From contig CM034599.1 in assembly GCA_020091685.1 (NCBI GenBank), positions 41,899,279 through 41,963,278 on the forward strand: DNA of 64,000 nucleotides, given 5' to 3'. The notes beneath the pieces were generated by a model that saw nothing but the letters and a program-made list of their open reading frames with translations, was not told the origin of the DNA and did no database searches. This document shows positions 30,116 through 42,100 of the stretch, piece by piece. Within the stretch, counting starts at the first letter, position 1. Each line of letters begins with the position of its first letter. A program made the position numbers and the translations under genes. The stretch is from Lutjanus erythropterus. Taxonomy: Eukaryota; Chordata; Actinopteri; Lutjaniformes; Lutjanidae.

Positions 30116-30447
30116 ACCCATATATGCTGATATATTTGCATCCTTTGTGAGGTTTCATATTACTTGGGAAAGAAGAAACTACCAACTAAACTACTATAAA
30201 ACCTGACTGACTGGTTTTAAATGCCAGTAGAAATACCTGTCTGGCAACACCCTAACAAAAAATAAATCTGTATTAAAAAAAAGGAACCTCAAAATTCAAA
30301 CTGTCAAAATTGGGCGTATTATTTCTTAAAACTGGATGGTATTGTGTCAGATTTTGGGTCTAAATCTGTTCTTTCTGTGTGGAGTCTTCCCATGTTCCTT
30401 TAGCTGCTCCATTGTCCAACAGTGCAAAGGCATTCAAGGTGAATTAA

Positions 30448-30715
30448 AATTCAGTTCAGTTTCAATTTTATTTATTTGCATAGCACCAAATCTAGCCAAA
30501 GTTATCTCAGGGCACTTTTCAAATGGAACGGGTTGAGACCATACTCTTTATAAATTGAATGAATTATTCCCACCAAGAGCAAGTGGTGAGGTGACTGTGG
30601 TGAGGAAAAAAATCCTTTTAACAGGCCAAAACCTCAAGCAGATCCAGGCTTTGTATTTAGGGTGGGGGCCATCTGGCACAACCAGAGAGGGAGGGGGGAG
30701 CAGGGGGAAAGAGAA
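30448..30715 (+). repeat. High-copy fish interspersed repeat (SINE/LINE-tail type)
   Basis: The order of blocks TTTCAATTTTATTTATTTGC, AGTTATCTCAGGGCACTTTT, GAGACCATACTCTTTATAAA, AGGAAAAAAATCCTTTTAAC and AGCAGATCCAGGCT is that of a very common teleost repeat. I recognise the consensus but cannot name the family with certainty. Confidence 0.6.
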
Positions 30716-31088
30716 CATAAAGTAGCACAATCAAGTTTTTAAGTTTAAGATTCAAAGTAATAGTAATGGTAGCAGTAGTGGTGATAACACTAACAATAAT
30801 TGTGATATTGATAATAATAGCAATAGTAGTGGGTCTACTCCGGCATCAGGACTACACTGGGTGGCACAAATTTTGGTTACATCTTAAATCCAGCCCCCAA
30901 GACACAGTGAGATCTCAGGCACTACAAGCCCAAAAGAGTCCCTTCTGTCAGCTGATGCCGAGAGTTACTGATCAAACAACCTTAGACCAGCACCTCTTTC
31001 CACCCTCAATCAGAGTAAATTATTAAATTAACAAAACATACCTATCTGGAACATTGGGTGACTCAAACATGGATAATAACATCACTCA

Positions 31089-32619
31089 ATGTGACATAGA
31101 GCAGGGTATTGATTCAGATTTCCCAAATCAATTCGATTCAATTCACAAGGGCCCAATTTGATTCGATTCGATTTGATTTCGATTTGGTTAGGGATATTTC
31201 AGTCACAATACTAGTTTTACTTGAATATGGAAGAGATTCTCAGAGAACTAATGCTGTAAATAGTAGAAGAACCCTATAACTTGACGCATTATTAAAAATA
31301 TTGTTTACATTAATACAATACAAAGCAGTTACATTAATCATGTACATTGTATTAAACATGACCTGACCAAAACACTCAAATGTAATAATTTAAATCAAAT
31401 CAAGTCACAGGGCAGGCAGTGTAAATAAAGTGGCTACAAAACCATTGTAAACTGAGGACATTCACTTTGCTGCCTGTGACTGTCTCACAAACCTTTTGTG
31501 CAATATACTACAGTGGTTGCAATGCAAACGTAACAACTGTTTCAGAGGAGAAACCAAAAGAGACAACCATATAAATTAATAAATAATTAATAAATAAAAG
31601 TAAACAAGCAGAAAGTAAAAAGGCTCTGAATTGTCTTATAGTGCAATAAGTCAGGTTTTTGGTACATGTTGGAAAAGTCTTGTAAATTCTTGTGAACAGT
31701 AAACTTCAAGTATACAACAAGATACTGAAAAAGCCCTCTGTCTAACAAAATGTTTAGTGAAATTTTATATTGCTTTTCAGGCATTTTCATCCTGAACTCT
31801 GAACTCCCCCTTGTGTCTGATTTCTGTCAGACTGTCACTGCATTCAAAAAAATGACAAGAAAGCAATATCACACAAAAATATTTGACAAGGGCTCTGAAT
31901 TGCTTATGACAATAGTGTAATAAATCATGTTTTTGGAACATGTTAATGAAAAAGTCTTGTAAACTTCTAGGCATTAAACACAAACTGTCCATGAAATGAA
32001 AGTCCCTTCATGAGTATGTTTTCTCACTTGTTGTAGACTGTAAGATTTTTCTGAAAGAAAAGGAGCTGATCTACATGTTGGAGTTAGGCAGCTCCTTTTT
32101 GCTGTAACAATATCGCCAGCGGTTGAGAACACTCTCTCGGATGGGACACTGGTCCCGGGTACACAGAGGTACCTCTGTACTAAATTGAGTAGGTGTGTGA
32201 AACAGCCGACATGCAACAGGTCCATCATGTCCACAGCACGCAGTATTCGCAGCCGTGTGGCTGGTTTCAGTTGCCCTAGTCTGTAGGACATGAGACACGA
32301 GTTTCCAGTCATTGTCAATGTAGTGACCAGTAATGGTCAGGTGCGAATCAGTTGCTCTGGAAGTCCACCTGTCACAGGTCAGGGCGACTCTCGCTGAACA
32401 ACACTCCTCACTTGGCGACGAGATCTCGCGATACAAGATATCTCGCAAGGCTGGTCACATGAGACTACTCTGGTTTAAACTGCAGGTCATACTACACACG
32501 GTAGAAAAGACATATTAAATTATCGATTTGGGGATTTTATGAATTGATATCAGGCCATGCACAGGAAAATCGATTCAGATTGATTAATAAATTTTTTTAA
32601 ACCCAGCCCTAATGTGGCA
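31089..32619 (-). mobile_element. hAT element with transposase dimerisation-domain remnant
   Basis: The element spans 31097-32611. The left end begins TAGAGCAGGGTATTGATTC and the right end, on the opposite strand, begins TAGGGCTGGGTTTAAAAAAA. The flanking 8-mers ATGTGACA and ATGTGGCA differ by one base. On the minus strand two overlapping frames (32448-32071 and 32318-31974) encode hAT transposase pieces: ALTCDRWTSRATDSHLTITGHY, and the hATC dimerisation motif SVPSERVFSTAGDIVTAKRS. The frames are shifted relative to each other and the 5' part is missing, so it is dead. Confidence 0.88.
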
Positions 32620-33534
32620 AGCATATCCTGATCCGTCTAAAATACATATAGAAAACACGTGCACATACACATATTTACTAGGTTTGTGCCATTTTCTTGC
32701 ACATTTTCTTTATATATTTATCATATTTTACTTAAAGGTGCTATATACGACAGGTATATTTACCCTAGAGGTTGCTGTAGAGCACCAGCATCTCAGACCA
32801 AAACAAATGCATGCTTTGTTTTTTCAATAAAGTTAGGGGAAAAGTCTGGTCTGACTCACACTGTCTCATCAAACTGTTAAACTAGGTAGTGCTAATCAAA
32901 TATGGATCAAGATTATGTTACTACATTGTCTCTTTCTTATTTAATTTTTTTTCAGAAATATATTTTAGTTTAGTTGTAAAATAAAGTGTGAGTGATAATT
33001 TTAACCAAAAGCATTATCTTTTTCTTAGCATAACCAGGTGGTTTCTGTTTCTAAACCTACCCAGATCTTAAACAAAGCTTTGTTGCATTATAAACATCAT
33101 TAGCGCAATCAGTATGGCCCAAAAATAACATAAAAATATAACAATATCACAGGGTATTCTGCGATAACAACAAACAATATTCTTGACAATATTGTAAAAT
33201 ACAGAAAAATATTTTTGGTTTGGAATTCACAGTAGCTGTCGAGCTCTCCTTGCAGGATTTTCATCTCTCATACTCAACTAGGTGCTTCTGCTTCTTGAGG
33301 TGGTGGAATTGTTTGTTGTATTGTCCCATTTGCTGTTGCACTTCTTACATATTACTGTGGTTTATTGTACCTTCAACCTTATGTAATCAAACCACTTCTA
33401 CACTTTGGAGCTGATAGCAATGTTACTTTCATTTCCAGCCCTGCTTGTTGCTGTGTGTTACAGTGTGACATCATTCTGTCAACAAGTCATAATATTGCAG
33501 TGACCACAATATTTTTTTCTATCATGAAAAAAAA
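32620..33534. other. AT-rich intergenic or intronic DNA
   Basis: No recognised gene. A cluster of TATCACAATATT-like motifs near 33140-33200 resembles hAT subterminal sequence, but no borders could be set. Confidence 0.35.
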
Positions 33535-34438
33535 TTCTCATGTAGGGTTGAAGGTATCGTTCGGTCACTGACCACTGATCTACATGTCCGTGTTATTTTC
33601 CTATTAAACCTCTCAGTTAAGCAAACCCAAGATACTTGCCTGTTTTGGTGGCAGAGGTGTTTTCTTTCTATGGGCCACTGCCAGTGTGTTTCCAACAAGG
33701 GTAAATGTAACTAATTACAAATACTCAGATTACTGTAATTAAGTAGTTTTTTTGGGCAGTTGTATTTTTATGAGTAAATTTTCATGTCTGTACTTTTACT
33801 TGTACTTAAGTATGCATTACAAGATGTAATGCACTCAGTTACTTTTACAATCATAGTTGAGTACTGAGTATGATTTGAAATAATATCGAAGACCGATGAA
33901 AACAAAGACATACAAAGAAAAACAACACAAAACACTACAGGCGCACACATTTGGAGTAAGTATGCTAATGATTAATCATTACTCCATTAATTGCTTGTAA
34001 GAAATTAACTGATTAACAATGTATTCATGGATATTTAATCAATAGACATGACAGTAATTGCACCTCATTTGGCATTGTGTTGTCTGGCAGAACCATTGTT
34101 GACTAAGGAAAATTAAACTTAAAATTAGAAAAAAGTGACCAAAAAAAATTTAAAATGGGGCAAAAAACACAGAAATTTGCAACCGTAGTTTGGGGAAGTG
34201 ATGGTGATGTCAGCAGTTAAAAGTAACAAATACTCTGAGTAGTTTTTGCAATGAATACTTTATACTTTTACTTAAGTATTTACTTGTAACTGAGTAATAT
34301 TTTAGCAATGTAACAGTACTTGTACCTAAGTAAAGATTTTCAGTACCAACAACAGCTATATCATCTTCCATCATGATGTTTCACTGTGGACATCGTCATA
34401 CGCCAGTTGGGTGGAAATCGCCCAGCCCTAATCTCATG
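33535..34438. mobile_element. hAT MITE with another hAT-like MITE inside
   Basis: The outer element spans 33543-34430, beginning TAGGGTTGAAGGTATCG. Its right end on the opposite strand reads TAGGGCTGGGCGATTTCC. The flanks TTCTCATG and ATCTCATG match at 7 of 8 positions. The interior from about 33695 to 34350 has TAACTAATTACAAATACTC near the left and ACAGTACTTGTACCTAAGTA near the right, the subterminal signature of the 28349-29177 family. Confidence 0.68.
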
Positions 34439-34894
34439 TATGATAAAACAATCTATTTTCAGAAAGTACTACTGACAAGCAGTTCAGATTGGAACAGGAA
34501 ATCGGTGCATGTCACCATTGATGTAGTTGAAAGCTGACACTGTATACCTTTGTTACCTCTACTGGATTATGTCCTTTCTTTTCCTCAGTATTAGATCTCT
34601 TACTGGCACTATGGACACTGTTAACAGACAAACATCATTTCAAAATTCTGACAAATTTAGACCAAATTAATCAATGTATTAAAAACTAATAGTAGGCCTT
34701 TGAGCATACACTCTCAACATAAGTAACTACAGAGGACAGCTTCAGAGCATAAGTTCAGTGTTACATCCACAAACAGCAGAAATACACATTCCACTCCTCT
34801 GTGCTCCACTATTGAACCTTGACTGTTTATTCAGACTCACAATTCTACTTATTCCTCACTTGTGTATGTCATCCTCCATGCTAAACCAGTAGTA

Positions 34895-37315
34895 AAGCCA
34901 TCCATCCATTGTCTTCCGCTTATCCGGGGCCGGGTCGCGGGGGCAGCAGTCTGAGCAGGGATGCCCAGACTTACCTCTCCCTGGACTAGGGCTGGGCGGT
35001 ATGACAAAATTTTCATATCACATTTTTTTTTTAAAAATCATATCGGTTTCACAGTATTTGACGGTATTTTTTTTTCATGCAACAGTGTTCTTACCCACAT
35101 TTTCTTCTAATGAGAACAGAATTACTGCAGTTGATTGTCTTTAAATAGCCCATTTTACTGTCATAAGGATTGTATCATGTTTTTTTGTCATGTCCAGACA
35201 CAGGTAAAAGTATGACCCCTTCAAAGTATGGTTACCATCACATGGACAACTATAGTCGGCACCAGAAATACTAGTCGTTTAAAATATTTCAAAATGAAAT
35301 ATTTTTATCTCAAAAGTTCAGATTAAATATTTGTCAATATTTCATTCATGCATGATGCCAGTTATCTGTTGCCGCACGCCACTAGTCGGGGCTGTGGCTC
35401 TGTCAGACGGCAGCCCCTCTCGCCCAGCACATATGAACCAATTGCCATGGCAACACCAGATGTTTACATCAGCAAAGTCGGACAGATGAATGTAGACTGT
35501 GACAGAATAAGCTGATATATTTTCACTTGACTGGAGAAACGTGACCACATTAAGCACATACACAGACATAAACCTGCAAGTGGAGATGCTGCTGCTAGCA
35601 CTGCTAACGTTAGAGGAGCAGCGGCTCTACGCCGAGCTCCTCCCGGGTGACAGAGCTCCTCACCCTACCTCTAAGGGAGCGCCTCGCCATCCTGTGGAGG
35701 AAACTCATTTCAGCCGCTTGTATCCGAGATCTTGTTCTTTTGGTCATGACCCAAAGTTCATGACCATAGGTGAGGGTCGGCTCAGCTCCTTCTTTCCCAC
35801 GACAGACCGGTGCAACAACCGCAATACTGCTGCCGCTGCACCAATCCGTCTGTCAATCTCATGCTCCATCTTCCCCTCACTTGTAAACAAGACCCCAAGA
35901 TACTTGAAGTCCTCCACTTGAGGCAGGGACTCTTCTCCGACACGGAGGGAGCAAGCCACCTTTTTCCGGTTGAGAACCATGGCTTTGCACTTGGCTACAA
36001 ACTGCCCCAGTACATGCTGAAGGTCCTGGTTCAAAGGAGCCAACAGGACAACATCATCCGCAAAAAGCAGAGATGAGATCCTGTGGCCCCCAAACCGGAC
36101 TCCCGGCCCCTGGCTGCACCTAGAAATTCTGTCCATAAAAATAATGAACAGAACAGGTGTGGACTGATTGGGCAAACTCCCATGAACCCTCAAGCACCCT
36201 GCGGAGGGTATAGAGTTGGTCCAGTGTTCCACGACCAGGACGAAAACTGTATTGTTCCTCCTGGATTCCGAGGTTCGACTATCAGCTGAATTCTCATCTC
36301 CAGTACCCTGGAATAGACTTTCCCGGGAGGCTGAGGAGTGTGATCCCCCTATAGTTGGAGCATACCCTCCAGTCCCCCTTCTTGAATAGAGGGACCACCA
36401 TCCTGGTCTGCCAGTCCAGAGGCACTGTCCCCAACTGCCACGCAATGTTGCAGAGGTGTGTCAACCAAGACAGCCCTACAACATCCAGAGACTTGAGGTA
36501 CTCAGGGCAGATCTCATCCACCCCCGGTGCCTTGCCACTGAGGAGCTTCCGAACTACCTCAGTGATTTCAGCATGGGTGATGAATGAGTCAACCTCTGGG
36601 TCCCCAGCCTCTGCTTCCTCTACGGAAGGCATGTCAGTGGGATTGAGGAGATCCTCGAAGTATTCCTTCCACCGTCCAACAATATCCCCAGTCGAAGTCA
36701 ACAGCTCCCCACCACCATTGTAAACAGTGTTGGCAGGGTACTACTTCCCCCTTCTGAGGCACCGGACGGTTTGCCAGAATCTCTTCGAGGCTGACCGGTA
36801 GTCCTCCTCCATGGCCTCCCCAAACTTTTCCCATACCCGAGTTTTTGCTTCTGCAACCGCCCAGGCCACAGCTTGCTTGGCCTGCTGGTACCTGTTGGTT
36901 GCCTCAGGAGTCCCACGAGCCAACCAAGCTCGATAAGACTCCTTCTTCAGCCTGACGGCATCCCTTCAGCCTGATGGCATCCCTTACCTCCGGTGTCCAC
37001 CACCGGGGATTGCCACCGCCTTATGGCCACAGCTCCAAATGGCCGCGTCAACAAGGGAGGCAAAGAACATGGTACATTCAGACTCAATGTCTCCGGCCTC
37101 CCCCAGGATCTGGTCAAAGCTCTCCCGGACGTGAGAGTTGAAGACCCCTCTGACAGAGGGTTCCAGTGTCCCCAATGAATGGTTCAAGATCAGGGATGTC
37201 TACGTCACCCGGATTGGCGTTACCGGGGCCCCAACCTGGAGCCAGGCCTGGGGTTGGGGCTCACAGGCGAGTGCCTGGTGGCCGGCCTGGCCAGGTCCAG
37301 TGGGCATACAAATAA
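34895..37315 (-). pseudogene. Non-LTR retrotransposon (LINE) reverse transcriptase remnant
   Basis: On the minus strand, reading right to left, the frames give a pre-RT segment (37187-36984, VRESFDQILGEAGDIES), a linker segment (36923-36741, AKTRVWEKFGEAMEEDYRSASKRFW) and reverse transcriptase. The RT starts GRWKEYFEDLLNP (36701-36294) and includes GKAPGVDEI and VVPLFKKGDWRVCSNYRGITLL. It then has FADDVVLLAP and EDFKYLGVLFTSEGKMEHEIDRRIGAA (36445-35744). No endonuclease domain is visible, so the copy is 5'-truncated. Its 3' tail (34895-34986) has the usual CATCCATCCATT end. A hAT fragment (34987-35611) interrupts it. The clade is not settled. Confidence 0.85.
34987..35611. mobile_element. hAT fragment inside the LINE
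   Basis: The left terminus TAGGGCTGGGCGGTATGAC is the same type as the element at 8994-10448. LINE sequence resumes at about 35612 (GAGGAGCAGCGGCTC). No right terminus or repeated CCCTGGAC flank is found, so the right end and some LINE sequence were probably deleted. Confidence 0.6.
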
Positions 37316-37400
37316 AAAAGATACACAAAATAACACAAAGCCCACTGCCAGAGACATACAGTACAATATTAGCCTCTCAAATACATGCAAGCATATTTTA

Positions 37401-37983
37401 GTTACTTCTAGGGGTGGGAATCTTTGGGCACCTGCCAATTCGATTACGATTACGATTCAGGGGCTACAATTCGATTATAAAACGATTATTGATGCATCTT
37501 TAATTTATGTATATTGATGCACTTTTTCACAAAACACATTTCTTTTTGTCTCAATGAATAAGCCTTCATCACTTGCAAATTTTAAAAACAGTGCATTTGT
37601 AATAAGAAACAAGAGTTGAATTCATTTCCATTATATTTTATTGAACTAATCAAGTTACATGGCTTCTCATGTTTGTTGTGTTGCCAAAGTATTTTATTTT
37701 AGCACGACACAGCTTACATATAACGTGGCTCTTGTCCAGTTCGCTTCCGCCGTTGACGTTGTAGAAGCTGAAGTGTTTCCACACGTCTGCTTTTAAATTA
37801 GAAGGAGCTGTTTGGATCTCACGGCAAGGTGGCTGGCGGTCAACCATGTTTGTTTTCCTCTGTGTGCGTGTTGGCGTGTGCGCTCCAGGTGTGCATCCCA
37901 AAGTGTCCCGGAGATGATACGTACCACGCTTCTTAGTTCCGCATTATTTAGAATCGGACAATTCCCCCACCCCTAGTTACTTC
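37401..37983 (-). mobile_element. Short hAT element with BED zinc finger
   Basis: The element spans 37409-37975. TAGGGGTGGGAATC at the left mirrors the right end (opposite strand TAGGGGTGGGGGAATTGTCC). The target duplication GTTACTTC (37401-37408, 37976-37983) is perfect. On the minus strand (37901-37650) the frame contains VWKHFSFY, then CKLCRAKIKYFGNTTNMRSH, a BED finger with C-x2-C and the start of the H-x-H arm. The catalytic domain is absent, so only the DNA-binding end of the transposase remains. Confidence 0.9.
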
Positions 37984-38470
37984 CCTACTATCAATCACAA
38001 GGACAATTGATCGATCACAGTCAACTCTATCACACTGTCACTCAGTATAATTATATACAAGGTACAAGGTTCATTTATTTATCATTTTACAGCAACACTG
38101 TTTTGTATAACCAGGTCTTAGTTGTACCCCCATTTATGCTACTCACAATAACAACATCTACATACAAAACTATATTCATTGAATGGGTGAATAACTAACA
38201 AATCATAAAACAAGTCATGACTTACAAACCACCTGAGCCAAACCAAGGAACCTGGACTAGACTAGTAAATTTAAGGTATTGACTAGACCCTGAACTGAGA
38301 CCCAGACAAGGTCCTTTAGCTAAGTACTTTGAGTAGTCATGGAAATTTTCCTGATGAGTGAATTGTGCATCAGTGCAGTTTGCTGCATCAGTCAGGTTAA
38401 ACTGAAATGTGTATCACAAAACAGCTAATTCAACCCAGTTAATAAAACATGAGCTGTGTCTGGCATTAGA

Positions 38471-38690
38471 GTAGGTCTTTTACTAATCAGAAGATGAGTG
38501 GTTTGATCCTCACCTCCTCTAGTCTGCATGTTGAAGTGTCCTTGACATTAAGTCTCGGTGAATGTGACATGTAGTTGTTAAAGTGTTTTGAGAAGTCAGT
38601 AGACTGACATTTTGTATCATGACATAAGTGTGACATATATCTTTCATAGTTATTTTTATCATCCTTGTAATAATCCAGTTGGCAGTGTGG
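38471..38690 (+). repeat. tRNA-derived SINE, plus orientation
   Basis: A B-box-like GGTTTGATCCT (38500-38510) is followed by TAGTCTGCATGTTGAAGTG, TGTCCTTGACATTAAGTCTC and GTTAAAGTGTTTTGAGAAGT. This is the order of a common teleost SINE. The copy is decayed and is paired with an opposite-strand relative at 38930-39130. Confidence 0.65.
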
Positions 38691-38929
38691 AGTGAAATAA
38701 AAGTCTGCATGTGCAGTACACATATGCAAGCAAGAAATAATATGAGAGTTGAGTCAGCTGCTTTATATAAACAGATATTTGGCTAATTTTAAAAAAAGAG
38801 AGAATAAGGTATTGACTAATGGCTACTCTGGCTAAAATATTGATTGTTGGATGGCTAGGTTCTCTTTACTGTAGTAATGAATAGAATGGTAAATAGAGAT
38901 GTATGTTTTATAATTTATTTATTTAAAGT

Positions 38930-39130
38930 ATCCTGTCATTCACCCATTCACACATGCACTCACACACTGATAGCAGCAAGCTACCATGGCACTGACCTAA
39001 CCACTGGGAGAAATTTAGGTTCAGTGTCTTGCTCAGGAACACTTTGAGCTGTGAACAGGAGGAGTTGGGGATCCAATTATTTATTAATTAATTTGATAAA
39101 TGGATAACCCACCTGTTGAGCCATTGCCAA
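38930..39130 (-). repeat. tRNA-derived SINE, minus orientation
   Basis: On the minus strand the blocks GGCTCAACAGGTGG, TGAGCAAGACACTGAACCT and GTGTGAATGGGTGAATG are diagnostic of the same broad SINE group as 38471-38690. It ends about 40 bp before the ydjc first-coding-exon acceptor. Confidence 0.65.
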
Positions 39131-39185
39131 CCTTAGGATGAGTGTTAACCTGTTTTCTGTCTGTCCTCCACAGAGACCAGCAATA

Positions 39186-42100
39186 ATGCCACAGCCCAGA
39201 ATGATGCTGGTGGTGACGGGAGATGATTTTGGTTACTGTCCCAGGAGGAACCAGGGAATTGTAGACTGCTTCCTGGCTGGAGGCATTTCCAATGTGTCAC
39301 TGCTGGTTAATGGATCTGCTGCCAAACAGGCAGCAGATCTGGCTAAAAGGTAGTGTAGGTGTTGAGTAAATACTCTTGTAATGTATATGTCAAATCCTTA
39401 GACACAGATCTGCTTTAACAACTAATAGTGATGTACTTGGCCCTGTATCCATTGGCTGTTTGGTGGTGTCACATAAGTGGCCAAACATCTACAGCATGAT
39501 GTCACAATGAGACTCCTCCAGCTGAGCTCCACTTAAATTTGAAAACATTTAATACTTTATCTATCTAAGACAGTAAATGAGACATTTTGTTTGCAGTCTA
39601 AATCAAAGGAGCAAAAGTTTGTTTACTTGTGTCTTTGTGCCCCAGTGGTAAACAACTGACTTACATGATCAGCCATAGAAAAACTTTCCCTAACAATGGT
39701 GGGTCTAGAAAAAATTTAATTGGGGTCCAGACTGGTGCACATACTCAAAGAATTGGGCACATTTGCAAAACATGTGAAAAGCAAGGATGGCTCAGTACCA
39801 CTTATTCATATCCAATACAATACCAATCCAGTACCTTCTGTTTCCCTCTCTTAGATAACTAAGCTATTAATAATACATTTGTATGGATGTATTTTTCCAC
39901 CCCATCTAAAAAAAACATCATGTTCAACGTGAAACAAATATTCTACTGACATGAAAGAAGAAATACACAGCCCACCCCATGATTCAGTTATCAATTATGC
40001 TGCTTCTTTTTATTTAAACTTTCTCACATATGCAACTTTTGCAGCATTTTGGATTGGTTAGTACCTTTCAGACATTCAAAATGAAATTTAATAAATTGTA
40101 CTCCACTGTTTTGCTTTTTTTTCTTCCTTGAGCCTAAAATAACCCCACACAGCTGACATGACAGCGCCGCTGACAGGTCACTCACATTCAGCAGCTGTTC
40201 ACGTGACACATCTGTGTTACTGTGACACATCTATCTTTACAGCATGTTGATTAAAGTTTGGTTAAACATTTATGTGATAGTTGAGACTAATGGATTGTGT
40301 TGGATTATAGTTTTTTTTTCCCCTGATATTTGATCCAGTGATTTTGGCCAGTATCTGACCAGTACCAATACTGAATATCCATTAATCACATTCCGTGAAA
40401 AAAGATTTCAAATTTAAAGCCCTGCTTTTAGGAAATAAACTTTATATTATTATAGTTTGTCATATTGTTTGATAGGGCTGGGTATCGATTCAGATTTCCC
40501 AAACTGATTTGATTCAAAAGGTCCCGATTCAATTTGATTCATGATTGGATTCAATTCAGTATCAATTTGGGGATATTTAAGTTACAATACCAAACAATAC
40601 CAGTTTTGTTGTCCCCGTTGTACTATTCACAAAAGAAAAAATATATACAGCACTGTGCAAAAGTTTTGGGCAGGTGTGAAGAAATGCTGTAAAGTAAGAA
40701 TGCTTTCAAAAATGTTAAATATAATCGTTTATTTTTATCAATTTGAAGTGAAGTAAGCATAATATGTCTTTCATCTGCTGTACTAAGTTTCCTTGGTCGA
40801 CCACTGCGTCTTCGGTCCTCAACGTTGTCCGTTTCTTTGTGCTTCTTCAAAAGAGCTTGAACAGCACATCTTAAAACCCCAGTCTGCTTTGAAATCTTTA
40901 TCTGGGAGAGACCCTGCTGATGCAGTAGAACTACCCTGTGTCTTGTTGCTGTGCTCAGTCTTGTCATGGTGTCTGACCTGTGACATCCGTCTTCCACAAC
41001 CTCACCTTGGTAGCAGAGTTTGTCTGTTCCTCACCCAGTTTTAAGCCTCCTACACGGCTGCTTCTGTTTCACTTAATGACTGTGTTTCAACCTACATATG
41101 AAACTGATGATCATTAGCATCTGTTTGGTATAACTGGTTAATCACACACATGACTATGATCCTACATAATCCCTGACTTTGTGCAAGTGTACCTAGAAGA
41201 ATTGATGCTGTTTTGAAGGCAAAGGGTGGTCATACCAAATTCTGATTTGATTTACATTTTTCTTCTGTTTGCTCACTTTGTAAATTGATAAATTGTAATC
41301 ATCTATGCAGAGTCCTTCTGTCCTAAGCTATGCACATCCCCTGCCATTATGTGACATTTGCAGTCAGGAGGGTCTTCTATTAAAGTTGAGTTGCAGTGAG
41401 CTCTCCACCAGGGTGGATATGTGAGATGTCCATGGCAGGCTCCCTGTGATGTTGATTCCCAGATAGGTGTTGTTTTTCTCAAAGTGAGTAAAGACTGAGT
41501 GCAGGGCAGTGGATCCTCTGTGGATCTGTTGGTTGTGGATGCAAACTGGTGAGGGTCCACGATGGCTGGGATGCTGTTTTTTGTGCTGAAGAACCAGTTT
41601 CTCAAAGCACTTCATCAGAATGGGGCTTGGTGCTACAGGGTGGTAGTGACTTAGATTAGACACTGTAGACTTTATAGGCACAGGGACGATGGTGGTTGTC
41701 TTGAAGCAGGTGGGAACACTCGCCTGTAACAGTGATACTATATGTCCATATAATATCTACGAGTTGGTTGGCTTGGGGTGTGTATCTCACTGACTGAGAC
41801 CGATTTGATTCATATCTCAATAAATGTTCAATGATATGATGAAACGATTCGGTTTGATACAATTCAGTTCTGTTACGATACAATATGATATGATGCAATA
41901 CAAGATAATGCAATGTGTGAATCTTTACATTTTCATTCAACTAATACTACATTTGTAGAGTGCTATTAGTTGCAAAAAGACATCCTTATAGTTTTACTAA
42001 ATATAGTAACAGTAGAGACAGAGAGTGTTACGTGCCACAGTGTCTGTGTGGTGCTGTGATCTCCTGTGCCCAGATTCTGCCCCTCTCCCCCTTGCAGATT

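Noticed and set aside
30764-30835. GTA/ATA-rich tract as a regulated microsatellite
   Set aside because: It is an imperfect low-complexity stretch without a clean repeat unit.
35541-36723. Plus-strand open frames of 120-126 codons
   Set aside because: They are antisense shadows of the LINE reverse transcriptase, whose conserved motifs are on the minus strand.
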